Shown piece by piece: positions 19,039 to 27,810 of a stretch of 64,000 nt of DNA (its first letter is position 1; every line of letters starts with the position of its first letter). The notes below the pieces were generated by a model. It made no database searches. It was not told the DNA's origin and was given only the letters and a program-made list of their open reading frames with translations. The translations under genes and the position numbers were made by a program. Source of the DNA: Methanobacterium paludis (GTDB lineage: Archaea; Methanobacteriota; Methanobacteria; Methanobacteriales; Methanobacteriaceae); the NCBI RefSeq assembly GCF_000214725.1, contig NC_015574.1, positions 2,295,001 through 2,359,000 of the forward strand. The letters are read 5' to 3'.

Positions 19039-21132
19039 TTAACCAAATATATTCTCAAAAATAACTTCAAATTCTGTTTTACCAACATCCTCATCAATTA
19101 TTGGACAAACTTCAAGAATTTTTTCTTTATCTTGAAGTAATTCACAGGCTTTTAAAGCTTTTGAAGGTTTATCTCTACCTCCAGTACCTTCAGGATAATA
19201 AGATTCCACTGCTCCCTTAAATAAAACGTAAATATTTTGTTCTCTTAATCTGTCCAACAGTTCATCTTTAACAGGAACTTCATATCTGTTATTTTGTAAA
19301 ATATTTTTGCGCTTATTCTCTGATTCTTTTGAAAATAATAAATCTATCTCATATTGTTCATCTGCTGTTAAAAATGCCCCTTTTTTGGATAATACTTTTA
19401 ACCGTTCATATTTTTCGAGCCAAGAATAACTTCTAACCAAATCCCGTACTTGATCACTTGAAACAGAACCATCTACTCCTTCATCATCCGCTATTCTGTC
19501 TAATTCCTCAATCAATTTATTATGTATAACCTCAATGGATTCTTCAACTTTAAGTTTATTAAAATCTTTAATAAGTATATCTAAGTCTAAAATAACGTGA
19601 ACTTCGATACCAAAAGCTTCAAAAAATTCTTTATAACGATTTACATTACCTTTACCTTGAATTCTTATTATTGGAATATTCTTTAAATCAAAATCCCATT
19701 CTTCATTTAATATTTTTGAAATATGTTTAAAGAAAATTAAATCCGAATCACCCTCAACTAATACTAATTTATCAGAGAAAAATGCCGCATTATTGTTCTC
19801 AAAACAAATTAATCTAAACAACTCCTTTTTTTCCATGTCATTAAGAAGATTTATGGATTTTACATGGGCATATGGTGCAGGTTCTTCTACCACTTTTTTC
19901 ATTTTAACAAACGTACCAATATATTCTGAAGAAAAAAATAAAGGAGAATGTGTTGTTACTATTACTTGGTGATTCTCAGCTATTCCACAAAGTGCCTCAA
20001 ATAATATTTTTTGAGCCGCAGGATGAAGATATAGTTCAGGCTCTTCAAAAAGGAATAAATATGGAAATATACTGCCATGACCCTCTTCACTAACCTTTTT
20101 ATTGCGATTTACCTGAACAAAAGTTCTCAACAAAGCAAAAGTTACAGCTCGTTTCAGACCATCTCCTTTATAATCAACTCGGCTTTTAACACCATCATCA
20201 ATTAAAATTTCTGCTCCAGAAAATATCTTTTTAAGTTCAGGAGGAGGTATTACTAGTTCTAATTTCACTTTTGGGAAGTTTTCTTGGATATATGACTGAA
20301 ATATATCCTCAATATATTTTACTTCCTTTATCCTATCGTCTTTAATACCTTCTTCTGTTTCAACTCTGTTAAGAAAACCTCTAAATTTATCAAAAGAGTC
20401 CAAAATATCTTCAAACGCTTCTGTATCTTCAATTAACCCCAATAAAACCCCCATTAATTTACCAAATGTAGCCGACTCTTTCGTTTTCACATCATCATTA
20501 ATGTCTTTAACTGCAGGAATAAGGATAGATTCAGGTAATAAAAGTTTAATACTATTAGGTATTCCTGTAGGTAGAGGAACTTCCGTTTCTTCTAATTTTT
20601 CGGGAGAAAATGTATCAATTATCTGTTCAACTGCTTCTTTAGCTTTAACTTGAGAAGTTATCCCAACAAAATCTTCTTCATATTCTGGTAAATAGAGTTT
20701 CATGGTTTCTTCAATCTTTTTCCCAGTTTTACCTCTTAATATAGCTTTAATTTTGTCATCATGAAACCTATCATCAATAGGAATTAATTTTTTGACTAAT
20801 AATTTATTAGATAAATCAGTTTCATATTTTCTTATTAATTTTAACTTATTATCAATCAACATTTTTTTTATTCTATCCCTATGGCTTTCATCAATTCTTT
20901 CCAAATCTTTATCATCAATCTCTGAAATTTCTACTTCAATTCTTATAGACTTTGAATGATCATAAAAATCGTTTTTAGATATTTTTGAACCCGAAATAAA
21001 CAAACTCAATGCTAAAAGAGTTGAAGACTTACCACAATTATTTTCTCCAACAATACAAACAAAAGAAGAAAGCGGTATTTCAATATCTTTAAGACTTCTA
21101 TAATTTTGAATTTTAGCTGAACTTAAGAACAA
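19039..21132 (-). CDS. OLD-family ATP-dependent endonuclease (AAA ATPase + TOPRIM)
   Basis: About 697 aa. Walker A GENNCGKSST lies near the N terminus. A signature-like GDGLKRAVTFALLRTF, Walker B LFLFEEPELYLHP and H-loop VTTHSPLFF follow, as in SMC/ABC-type OLD ATPases. The TOPRIM part begins LVLVEGDSDLIFFKHI (catalytic Glu) with DLD downstream (VILDLDILIKD), expected to bind two metals and cut DNA. OLD proteins act in phage defence, alone or with partners (GajA of Gabija). No UvrD-type helicase follows, so it is not Gabija. TTG 21132 is best placed behind AAGGGGAT; GTG 21147 has no ribosome binding site. Confidence 0.85.
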   Translation of the reverse strand: MFLSSAKIQNYRSLKDIEIPLSSFVCIVGENNCGKSSTLLALSLFISGSKISKNDFYDHSKSIRIEVEISEIDDKDLERIDESHRDRIKKMLIDNKLKLIRKYETDLSNKLLVKKLIPIDDRFHDDKIKAILRGKTGKKIEETMKLYLPEYEEDFVGITSQVKAKEAVEQIIDTFSPEKLEETEVPLPTGIPNSIKLLLPESILIPAVKDINDDVKTKESATFGKLMGVLLGLIEDTEAFEDILDSFDKFRGFLNRVETEEGIKDDRIKEVKYIEDIFQSYIQENFPKVKLELVIPPPELKKIFSGAEILIDDGVKSRVDYKGDGLKRAVTFALLRTFVQVNRNKKVSEEGHGSIFPYLFLFEEPELYLHPAAQKILFEALCGIAENHQVIVTTHSPLFFSSEYIGTFVKMKKVVEEPAPYAHVKSINLLNDMEKKELFRLICFENNNAAFFSDKLVLVEGDSDLIFFKHISKILNEEWDFDLKNIPIIRIQGKGNVNRYKEFFEAFGIEVHVILDLDILIKDFNKLKVEESIEVIHNKLIEELDRIADDEGVDGSVSSDQVRDLVRSYSWLEKYERLKVLSKKGAFLTADEQYEIDLLFSKESENKRKNILQNNRYEVPVKDELLDRLREQNIYVLFKGAVESYYPEGTGGRDKPSKALKACELLQDKEKILEVCPIIDEDVGKTEFEVIFENIFG

Positions 21133-21481
21133 ATAAATCCCCTTCACTTAATATAAATTTAAACAAAATAAATATGATCATATTTAATGAAATTAGAATA
21201 TCATCCTAAGCGGAAGAATTTATGATTGAAGGAATGATAAACATCAAAGCAGACAATACATCTTCATATTCCATCCTCAAATCAAACCATTGGACCTCTT
21301 TTTTACAGTAAACAACAAAATCATATTTGGTTGTAGAAAAATCTCAAGTTCTATCCATATCCCGAATGAATCTTTAAAATCCAATTTTTCGCCCTATTTA
21401 TTAACATCACAAAATTCATTACTCATACTGCATTATATAATAATAGAGGAATAACGAACAAAATTGATAAAGAGTGATAAC
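21133..21481. other. Intergenic region upstream of the OLD cassette
   Basis: About 350 AT-rich bases between the OLD start and the divergent Rieske gene; it should contain both promoters. A 29-codon plus-strand frame from ATG 21222 has a weak GGAAG upstream but no recognisable protein. No integrase, att-like duplication or tRNA is visible at this edge of the cassette. Confidence 0.4.
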
Positions 21482-21832
21482 ATGAGTTTTGTAGAAATTG
21501 CCACAACAGATGAATTAAGGGATGGTAATATGAAAATGACGAGTGTTTCCGGGAGTGAAATCCTTTTAGCAAAAGTAGGAGATAACTATTACAGTGCAGA
21601 TAATCGCTGTCCACATATGGGAGGTAATCTATCAACTGGTAAACTTGAAGGAACAGTTTTGACCTGCCCTAAACATCACAGTCAATTTGATCTTACCGAC
21701 GGCCATGTAATCCGCTGGACAGACTGGTCTGGACTTAAATTATCCATAGGTAAACTATTAAAATCACCCCGACCTCTTAAGACTTATGAAGTTAAGATAG
21801 ATGACGATAAAATTCTTGTTGACGTGAAATAG
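21482..21832 (+). CDS. Rieske [2Fe-2S] protein
   Basis: 116 aa. CPHMGG and CPKHHSQF provide the two Cys and two His ligands of a Rieske cluster, with the expected spacing. Ferredoxin-type Rieske proteins like this transfer electrons to oxygenases or reductases; in a methanogen the partner is unknown. ATG 21482 follows GAGTGAT; it stands alone. Confidence 0.88.
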   Translation: MSFVEIATTDELRDGNMKMTSVSGSEILLAKVGDNYYSADNRCPHMGGNLSTGKLEGTVLTCPKHHSQFDLTDGHVIRWTDWSGLKLSIGKLLKSPRPLKTYEVKIDDDKILVDVK

Positions 21833-22022
21833 TTATAAACCAGGTTTTTTAACTTGAAAACTTTTTATGTATTTTCTCATAATACCCTTTTTTGTGGAAA
21901 ATCAACTTTGAACATATATTAAGTAGTTATAGAAATGATCTGCAACTTATTAATAAAATACGAAGATAAGAGTTAATTAAATATAGTATTAGGCATATAT
22001 AAACAGGTACAGAGGTGTTAGC

Positions 22023-22241
22023 ATGAACAAAACAGTAATAATATTAGCGTTACTGCTGGTTTTGGGAACTGTCTTTATAGCTGGTTGTACTACCACAACC
22101 CAAAATAACACAAGTGGAATGGGACAGAATAAAAGTCCAACTACCGCAGGGTATAGTATAGGACAAATAGTTAACATTGAATCTGGAAATAGTGAAATTG
22201 TAAGTATCGCATCTGAAACAGTTCAAATGGAGGATCCATAG
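22023..22241 (+). CDS. Small lipoprotein
   Basis: 72 aa. N-terminal hydrophobic helix ending in the lipobox IAGC (Cys near residue 22), then a Thr/Asn-rich linker and a short acidic tail. A secreted lipid-anchored protein of unknown role. AGAGGTG lies 6 nt before the ATG. A strong terminator hairpin follows at 22357. Confidence 0.7.
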   Translation: MNKTVIILALLLVLGTVFIAGCTTTTQNNTSGMGQNKSPTTAGYSIGQIVNIESGNSEIVSIASETVQMEDP

Positions 22242-22251
22242 AAAGAATCCA

Positions 22252-22285
22252 GAGATCTAGAAATTAGCGAGATCTAGAAATTAGC
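22252..22285. repeat. Perfect 17-bp tandem duplication
   Basis: The unit GAGATCTAGAAATTAGC is present twice head to tail, then partly again as an ATTCTAGAT echo, just after the lipoprotein stop. Probably replication slippage; no function evident. Confidence 0.7.
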
Positions 22286-22356
22286 ATAATTCTAGATAAC
22301 CTCCAAATTTCTTTCTTTTTAATTTAAACTAGTTCATAAATTCTAAAAATGTATGT

Positions 22357-22388
22357 AGACCATTACAGATAATGTAATGGTCTTTTTT
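22357..22388 (+). terminator. Hairpin with T-run
   Basis: AGACCATTACA and TGTAATGGTCT form an 11-bp perfect stem with a 5-nt loop (GATAA), followed by a run of T. It lies between the converging lipoprotein gene and the ABC operon, and may terminate the lipoprotein transcript. Hairpin terminators are rarer in archaea than simple T-runs. Confidence 0.6.
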
Positions 22389-22448
22389 ACAATATTCAAA
22401 GTTTAATCAACAGAAATTCTAAAACCCTATTATCTGTTTTTTTGCCTC

Positions 22449-23108
22449 TCAATTTTTGATAATGTTACCATCCCTCATTTCAATGATTTCATCTGCAAAT
22501 TCAGCTGATTCCTTGTTGTGGGTTACAACAACAATGGTAACACCATCCTTCCGGTTCAGATCCTGGAGTATCTGCATTATTGCATTTGCATTTTTGGTGT
22601 CCAGTTCTCCGGTGGGTTCATCTGCAAAAACTATTGAAGGATTGTTTATAAGGGCTCTGGCTATCACAACACGCTGTTGTTCACCACCTGAAAGCTGTCC
22701 TGGACGTTTATCGTACTTACCTTCCAAACCCATTTTATCCATTAATTTTTTTGCATTCTCTGAATCTTCATTTATCATTGGCAGCATAACGTTCTCAAGG
22801 GCTGTAAGCTGTGCCATGAGGTTGAACCTCTGAAATACAAATCCTATCTCATTTCTTCGAAGATGTGCCTGTTCTTTTGAGGATAATCTACTTGTATCTT
22901 TTCCTTTTATCCTGAAAGTGCCCTCTGTAGGCATGTCCAATATTCCAGCAACATGTAGGAAGGTTGATTTCCCAGATCCAGACGGACCCATCACCGCCGT
23001 GAAAGAACCTTGTTTTAAAGTCAGATCCAAACCTGCAAGGGCATTTACTTCCTCATCTCCTATTTTATAGGTCTTCCAAACATCGTTGAATTCTATTAAA
23101 CTACTCAT
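22449..23108 (-). CDS. MacB/LolD-type ABC transporter ATP-binding protein
   Basis: 219 aa. Walker A GPSGSGKST, Q-loop QRFNL, signature LSGGEQQR, Walker B IVFADEP and H-loop VTHN are all intact. The family drives mechanotransmission exporters. The start overlaps the upstream permease stop by 8 bp, so the pair is co-translated. Confidence 0.93.
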   Translation of the reverse strand: MSSLIEFNDVWKTYKIGDEEVNALAGLDLTLKQGSFTAVMGPSGSGKSTFLHVAGILDMPTEGTFRIKGKDTSRLSSKEQAHLRRNEIGFVFQRFNLMAQLTALENVMLPMINEDSENAKKLMDKMGLEGKYDKRPGQLSGGEQQRVVIARALINNPSIVFADEPTGELDTKNANAIMQILQDLNRKDGVTIVVVTHNKESAEFADEIIEMRDGNIIKN

Positions 23109-24150
23109 CTCTCAAAGCCTCCACAACGTTCAATTTTGAAGCATGTCTTGCAGGGTAAACTCCTGCTAATATGCTTAAAAGTGTTGATCCAATAATTACA
23201 CTTGCAATAAGCCATAACGGCATCATTTGAGATATATAATCCATGAAATCAAGAGCGTTGGCAGCTGCAACTATACCAATTATACCAATGATAACCCCTA
23301 TTATCGCACCGAAAAATCCTAAAATACCTGCTTCAAAGAGTGTGCTTCCCATTATTTCGCCATTGGTAAATCCAATAGCTTTTAATACACCTAACTCTTT
23401 TGTTCTTTCCATGACACTTATAAGCATCGTGTTTATAACACTTATTATTCCCACAAGAAGTCCAACACTTGCAATCAAGCTTGCAAAGAGCATTGATTTA
23501 TCAACCATGTCCTGAACTTCAGAAACCTTTTCAGATTTAGTTTGGGATGAAATTCCAGTTATACTATTTTGAACTTCTTCACTCACTGTTTTTGGGTCTC
23601 CGTTTGTTTTAGCAGTAATTACACTTACCTTGTTGTCTGCCATATGTTTTGCAACGGCCTGATCTATGTAGATATTCTCACCATTTTCTTTGGCTATTCC
23701 AGTTACTGTCATCTCCTGATCTTTGACCTTAACCTTACTTCCAGCAGTGTAGCCCAATGTATCAGCAAGCCCACTATCAACAACAACTCCGGAAGTACCA
23801 TTTTTTAGCTTAAGCTGTTTCCATTGGTTTGTTCCCTCAATAGTCACATCACTGCCATTTATAGTTTCCTGGAACACCGTGAATTCAGTTATATTGTAAA
23901 GTTTGGGATAACTTTCCACCTTTGAAGCTGTTTGATTGTCCATCAAGGATAATCCGCTACTGGATGCAGGGGATATGGTAACATCATACATCAACGAGCT
24001 TGTTTCGTCTTTCATAACAGAAGTGGCACCTGCAGTTATTCCAACAAGTACAACAATAGTTGCCACACCAATGATTATTCCAAGCATAGTAAGGGCACTC
24101 CTAAGCTTTCTCCTGCGAATGTTGTTAAATGCAAGTTTATAAAGATTCAT
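23101..24150 (-). CDS. MacB/FtsX-type ABC permease
   Basis: 349 aa. One N-terminal TM helix (about residues 18-38), a periplasmic-side MacB_PCD-like domain of about 190 residues, then three TM helices in the FtsX domain (residues 220-245, 268-295 and 310-335), ending in RHASKLNVVEALRDE. Partner of the ATPase at 22449. Typical substrates are peptides or lipid-linked molecules in bacteria; unknown here. Confidence 0.9.
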   Translation of the reverse strand: MNLYKLAFNNIRRRKLRSALTMLGIIIGVATIVVLVGITAGATSVMKDETSSLMYDVTISPASSSGLSLMDNQTASKVESYPKLYNITEFTVFQETINGSDVTIEGTNQWKQLKLKNGTSGVVVDSGLADTLGYTAGSKVKVKDQEMTVTGIAKENGENIYIDQAVAKHMADNKVSVITAKTNGDPKTVSEEVQNSITGISSQTKSEKVSEVQDMVDKSMLFASLIASVGLLVGIISVINTMLISVMERTKELGVLKAIGFTNGEIMGSTLFEAGILGFFGAIIGVIIGIIGIVAAANALDFMDYISQMMPLWLIASVIIGSTLLSILAGVYPARHASKLNVVEALRDE

Positions 24151-24696
24151 TTTAACACCTCAATCCGTTTTCTACTCAAGTTTCATGTTCATAACGCAAC
24201 ACGTATTAACTAACAGATTTAAACCGACAATTCACGTTTTTAAATAAGTTTGAATACAATTTATGTTTAAAATTGTATTTGACCACGCATTGCTTACATA
24301 TTTACTTATTAAAACACTTAAAAATAGTTTTTCCAAGATTTACCCAAGATTAAACCTTTTTTCCCACTAAATTCCCCAAAAATTAAGTATTTTTTTCCGC
24401 TATTTTTCAACTAAATTCCCCATAAATTCCATACAATTTACACCCAAATCCAAAAAAAATCAGTGATGAAAATGAGAGTAATAGAATTGAAAATGTGGTT
24501 AAAAAATTTAAAAAAGAAGCATTTTTGATTATTTAAAAGAATAGAAGAAATTAAAATTCAACTGATTTCATGAAAAAATGGTTATTCATATAGTTAATGT
24601 GGTTGAAATGAGTCTATCAAATCTTAAAAAAATAGGATTAAAAAAATAGGAAGTAACTAATCTACTTTGAGAACAATGAAATTAGTTATACCCTGA
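24151..24696. other. Long AT-rich intergenic region
   Basis: About 545 bases upstream of the permease and downstream of the HTH gene. AT-rich with A/T runs; CTAAATTCCCCA occurs twice (near 24367 and 24411). No coding frame with a ribosome binding site and no RNA recognised. Confidence 0.4.
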
Positions 24697-24999
24697 TTAT
24701 TTGTTATTATAATTATCTCCCAATTCCTCCCAAACCGTCAGGAAAGTATCGTAATTTTCTTCCATTGTATCTGAAAGGAAATATAACGCACCATACTTTT
24801 TGCCGGTGGAGGTAACTATGTTATTTTCTTCTAAAACATCAATATGATGTTTTACAGTTTTATAATTAAGAGACAATCTTTCAGCAAGTTGATTAGCGTT
24901 ATATGGCCTGTTATTTAGTTCATCCACTATCCTAGCACGGTTTGTTCCGCCTTTAGTTCCAGCTAGGATTCCCCAAAGAAATTTTTTCATTGAAGGCAT
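24697..24999 (-). CDS. Winged-helix (ArsR-like) transcriptional regulator
   Basis: 100 aa. ARIVDELNNRPYNANQLAERLSLNYKTVKHHIDVLEENNIV is a clear winged helix with the recognition helix LNYKTVKHHIDVL; the wing GKKYGALYFLS follows. No metal-binding Cys pair, so not a metal sensor of the usual ArsR type. It begins 18 nt after the HAAS gene stops and should be part of the PadR-HAAS operon. Confidence 0.82.
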   Translation of the reverse strand: MPSMKKFLWGILAGTKGGTNRARIVDELNNRPYNANQLAERLSLNYKTVKHHIDVLEENNIVTSTGKKYGALYFLSDTMEENYDTFLTVWEELGDNYNNK

Positions 25000-25017
25000 T
25001 TTATTAGATCCCGATAT

Positions 25018-25620
25018 TTATTCCGGACGTATTCTCCGTCCTTTTATAATCCTTAAATTTAATTTTAAATATTTAATTCCTAGTGTGTAGAACCATTTAG
25101 CCATATATACCATGATTACCACCCAAATTGTGCCCAGGACTGTTAAACCGATACCTCCCAGTATCGTTATTAAAGTGCCCAAAATTCCTCCACTTACAGG
25201 TAAATGGATAGCATGTGGAAAAATCAGATTTATCAAAGGCGAAAATATTCCTAAAATCCCTGTAAAAATCACACCTAACCCTGCAACAAATAAAACCATT
25301 ATAATCGCTGCGATTCCTAAAGCGGGTACTGCTACGAATATCATGTTAAAAAGTCCTAATCCTGCCGTCGCCAACATTGCTTCAATTACATTACTTGCTG
25401 ACTGTTCATTTTCAGCTTTATTAATCATATATTCTACATTAATCTGTTTTGCAACTGTTTTTGGATCCCCTAATGCTCTTGAAAGCTCTTCTTCTGTCCT
25501 ACCATTTTCTAAGCCAATTCTGAAGTGTTCTTTATAATCTGAAAGTATATCTTCTCTATCATCTTTTGGCATGTCTTTTAGCAGTTTAGTAAGTTTTTCA
25601 AGATATTCCTCTTTATTCAT
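25018..25620 (-). CDS. HAAS/DUF1700 membrane protein
   Basis: 200 aa. The N-terminal cytosolic helical domain (MNKEEYLEKLTKLLKDMPKDDR...ILSDYKEHFRIGLENGRTEEEL) is the HAAS signalling domain, followed by four or so TM segments. HAAS proteins are typically encoded with PadR regulators. ATG 25620 overlaps the end of the padR gene by 8 bp. Confidence 0.85.
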   Translation of the reverse strand: MNKEEYLEKLTKLLKDMPKDDREDILSDYKEHFRIGLENGRTEEELSRALGDPKTVAKQINVEYMINKAENEQSASNVIEAMLATAGLGLFNMIFVAVPALGIAAIIMVLFVAGLGVIFTGILGIFSPLINLIFPHAIHLPVSGGILGTLITILGGIGLTVLGTIWVVIMVYMAKWFYTLGIKYLKLNLRIIKGRRIRPE

Positions 25621-25957
25621 CCTTAAATTCCTCCAAAGCATCAGCAGTTTTAGGATACAGTAACTTATTGACACCTACAGAAAAATTATTCCATTCTGCA
25701 ACTAGTTTTTCTTTTTTTTGTTTTCCTAAGTCCGTAATTCTGTAATACTTTCTTGAAGGACCCTCTTGGGACTCTTTCAGGTACGAAGTCACCAATCCAT
25801 CCTTTTTAAGCCGTTTTAGGAGAGGATAAATAGTGCCTTCAGAAATTGAAATGTTCTTTGAGATTTCATAGACCATTTCATAACCGTAACAGTCTTTTTT
25901 GTCAAGTGTCGCCAGAACACAAAGTTCCAGCACTCCCTTCTTAAATTGAGCGTTCAT
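25613..25957 (-). CDS. PadR-family transcriptional regulator
   Basis: 114 aa. The winged helix (GVLELCVLATLDKKDCYGYEMVYEIS, ISEGTIYPLLKRLKKDGLV, GPSRKYYRIT) is the standard PadR signature, with a short C-terminal dimerisation helix. First gene of a PadR-HAAS-HTH operon. It probably controls its own operon; AAGGTACTGTATATTGCAAGGTACT upstream (near 25977-26001) holds a direct repeat of AAGGTACT that may be the operator or promoter. Confidence 0.88.
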   Translation of the reverse strand: MNAQFKKGVLELCVLATLDKKDCYGYEMVYEISKNISISEGTIYPLLKRLKKDGLVTSYLKESQEGPSRKYYRITDLGKQKKEKLVAEWNNFSVGVNKLLYPKTADALEEFKDE

Positions 25958-26177
25958 AATATCACTGTATCTTTACAAGGTACTGTATATTGCAAGGTAC
26001 TATTTATAATTTTGTGATTATAATTTTTGTAGAGCAGGGATGATCACTTTCTTTGAAATCACCCTAAAATCAGTGAATCCAATCAGATTTTTCTAAAATA
26101 TTTCCTTAAACCAACATTATTTTTTAAAATATTTCCTTAAGTCGACATTATTCTTAAAATGATTAAAACTTAAATGA

Positions 26178-26795
26178 TTAAAGCAAATACTCCATACCCC
26201 ATGTTCCATCCCTTCCCTCGTCCAAACCAAACCATTTAAATCTCTTCTCACCGTAAACTTTGAAACCATGTTTCTCATACCATTGCCGGGCCTTCATGTT
26301 GTAAAAAAGCACATCCAACAGCATTCTTTTGCAGTTTTTATCCCTGGCAATTTTAAATGATTCTTTCAAAAGAAAGGTTCCAGTTCCACTACCCCTTATA
26401 TCGGGATCAACGGCTATGTTGCCTACATAAAAATCATCCCCATCGATCTTGGAGGCTGAAATCCTGTCGAATATTGGTTTGACAAGGATCATCTTCAAAA
26501 AATCAAGAATCCCCATTGTATCTGCGTAAACCTTGGCTTCATCCAGAAATTTTATCTCATCTCCCCTGAAGGCCGTTAAAATTCCCATAACCCTACCTGA
26601 ATCATCTTCAGCCACGTAGATATGTTCGCGGCCATAGCAGTTTTGTCCGGCTTTAATGATTTTTTGAAGTTTTAGCAGAGCTTTATCCCTGTTTTTATCG
26701 AAGAATATCCGGAATAGATCAACATCTGTTTCATATATAAACTCTGAAACCAGTTGAATATCGTGAACGTTTGTATCAAGCTTTTTAAGTTCCAT
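26178..26795 (-). CDS. GNAT-family N-acetyltransferase
   Basis: 205 aa. The acetyl-CoA motif A is YVGNIAVDPDIRGSGTGTFLL, followed by the ARQWYEKHGFKVYGEKRF motif B. Substrate unknown. Clear paralogue of the next gene upstream, sharing the start region (LVSEFIYETD) and the end (GMEYLL/GMEYVL). GATGTGA serves as ribosome binding site. Confidence 0.85.
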   Translation of the reverse strand: MELKKLDTNVHDIQLVSEFIYETDVDLFRIFFDKNRDKALLKLQKIIKAGQNCYGREHIYVAEDDSGRVMGILTAFRGDEIKFLDEAKVYADTMGILDFLKMILVKPIFDRISASKIDGDDFYVGNIAVDPDIRGSGTGTFLLKESFKIARDKNCKRMLLDVLFYNMKARQWYEKHGFKVYGEKRFKWFGLDEGRDGTWGMEYLL

Positions 26796-27044
26796 TATTT
26801 CACATCAAAAAATTGTTTAAAGTATCGGAATTGTTTAGGTATCTAATTTATTTAATTAAAATAAGTTAAGCTGTTAATCTTATTTTTAAGCACTAATATT
26901 TATTTTTTATTTCAATTTAAATATAAGCATTGCTAACCCGATTCAATTTATAATAAGAAAATAAAATAATTCGTACCTTAGGGATTTACAGCATCTATCT
27001 CATCCTTAAGGCCAAATAGGTAGTATACCTTCAAGCTTATTGAT

Positions 27045-27656
27045 TTATAGTACGTATTCCATTCCAAAGGTTCCCTCATTTATTCCGAATTTTTTAGCGC
27101 TTTTTTGGCCGCATATCCGGAACCCATGCTGTTCGTACCAGGAAATAACCTGTTTGTTGCTAAAAAGGACATCCAAGAATATTCTGTCACATCCCATCTT
27201 CCTTGCATCTTCTTTTGCTTTCTGGATGAGCTTACTTCCTATTCCGTCACCGCGAAGATCTGGATCAACGGCTATATTTCCTATGTAATAATCCTTATTT
27301 TGTATATCTGCAAATGCAATCATCCTATCAATTACAGGTTTAACTATGATTAGCTTCAAGAAATCAAAGAAATTCACTGCACGGAAATATGACTTCACTT
27401 CCTCATTACGTTTTACATCTTTTCCTTGGAAGGCTGTAAGAATTCCCAGTACTTCCTGATTACCATTGGATGCAATTTTAATGTGTTCATGTCCGTAGGG
27501 ATTTTTACCAGTTTCTACAATACTTTGAAGTTTTTCAATAGCTTTTTCCTTATCTCTATCCAGAACCGCTAAAAATAGGTCTTCATCTGTTTCATAAATT
27601 AATTCTGAGACTTTTTTAGTGTCATGATTGTTTATATTCAGTTTTTGAATCTTCAT
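27045..27656 (-). CDS. GNAT-family N-acetyltransferase, tandem paralogue
   Basis: 203 aa. YIGNIAVDPDLRGDGIGSKLI is the acetyl-CoA-binding loop, with WYEQHGFRICGQKSAKKF near the end. It matches the 26178 protein over its full length, so the pair arose by tandem duplication. The 249-nt gap suggests independent promoters. Confidence 0.85.
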   Translation of the reverse strand: MKIQKLNINNHDTKKVSELIYETDEDLFLAVLDRDKEKAIEKLQSIVETGKNPYGHEHIKIASNGNQEVLGILTAFQGKDVKRNEEVKSYFRAVNFFDFLKLIIVKPVIDRMIAFADIQNKDYYIGNIAVDPDLRGDGIGSKLIQKAKEDARKMGCDRIFLDVLFSNKQVISWYEQHGFRICGQKSAKKFGINEGTFGMEYVL

Positions 27657-27810
27657 CCATTACACTGTCCTCTCCATTAATTCATTATACAATATTTCAT
27701 TTAGAAGAATTAATTGTTTTGTACCTCAAAACCTTCAGTAATTATTACATTTATAAGTTTCGATCATTCAAAGCAAATTATATACTCCACAGGCATATAA
27801 ATAGAAGATT

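Noticed and set aside
19039..21132. Gabija GajA
   Set aside because: No UvrD/GajB-type helicase gene follows; partners are HEPN- and TIR-like instead.
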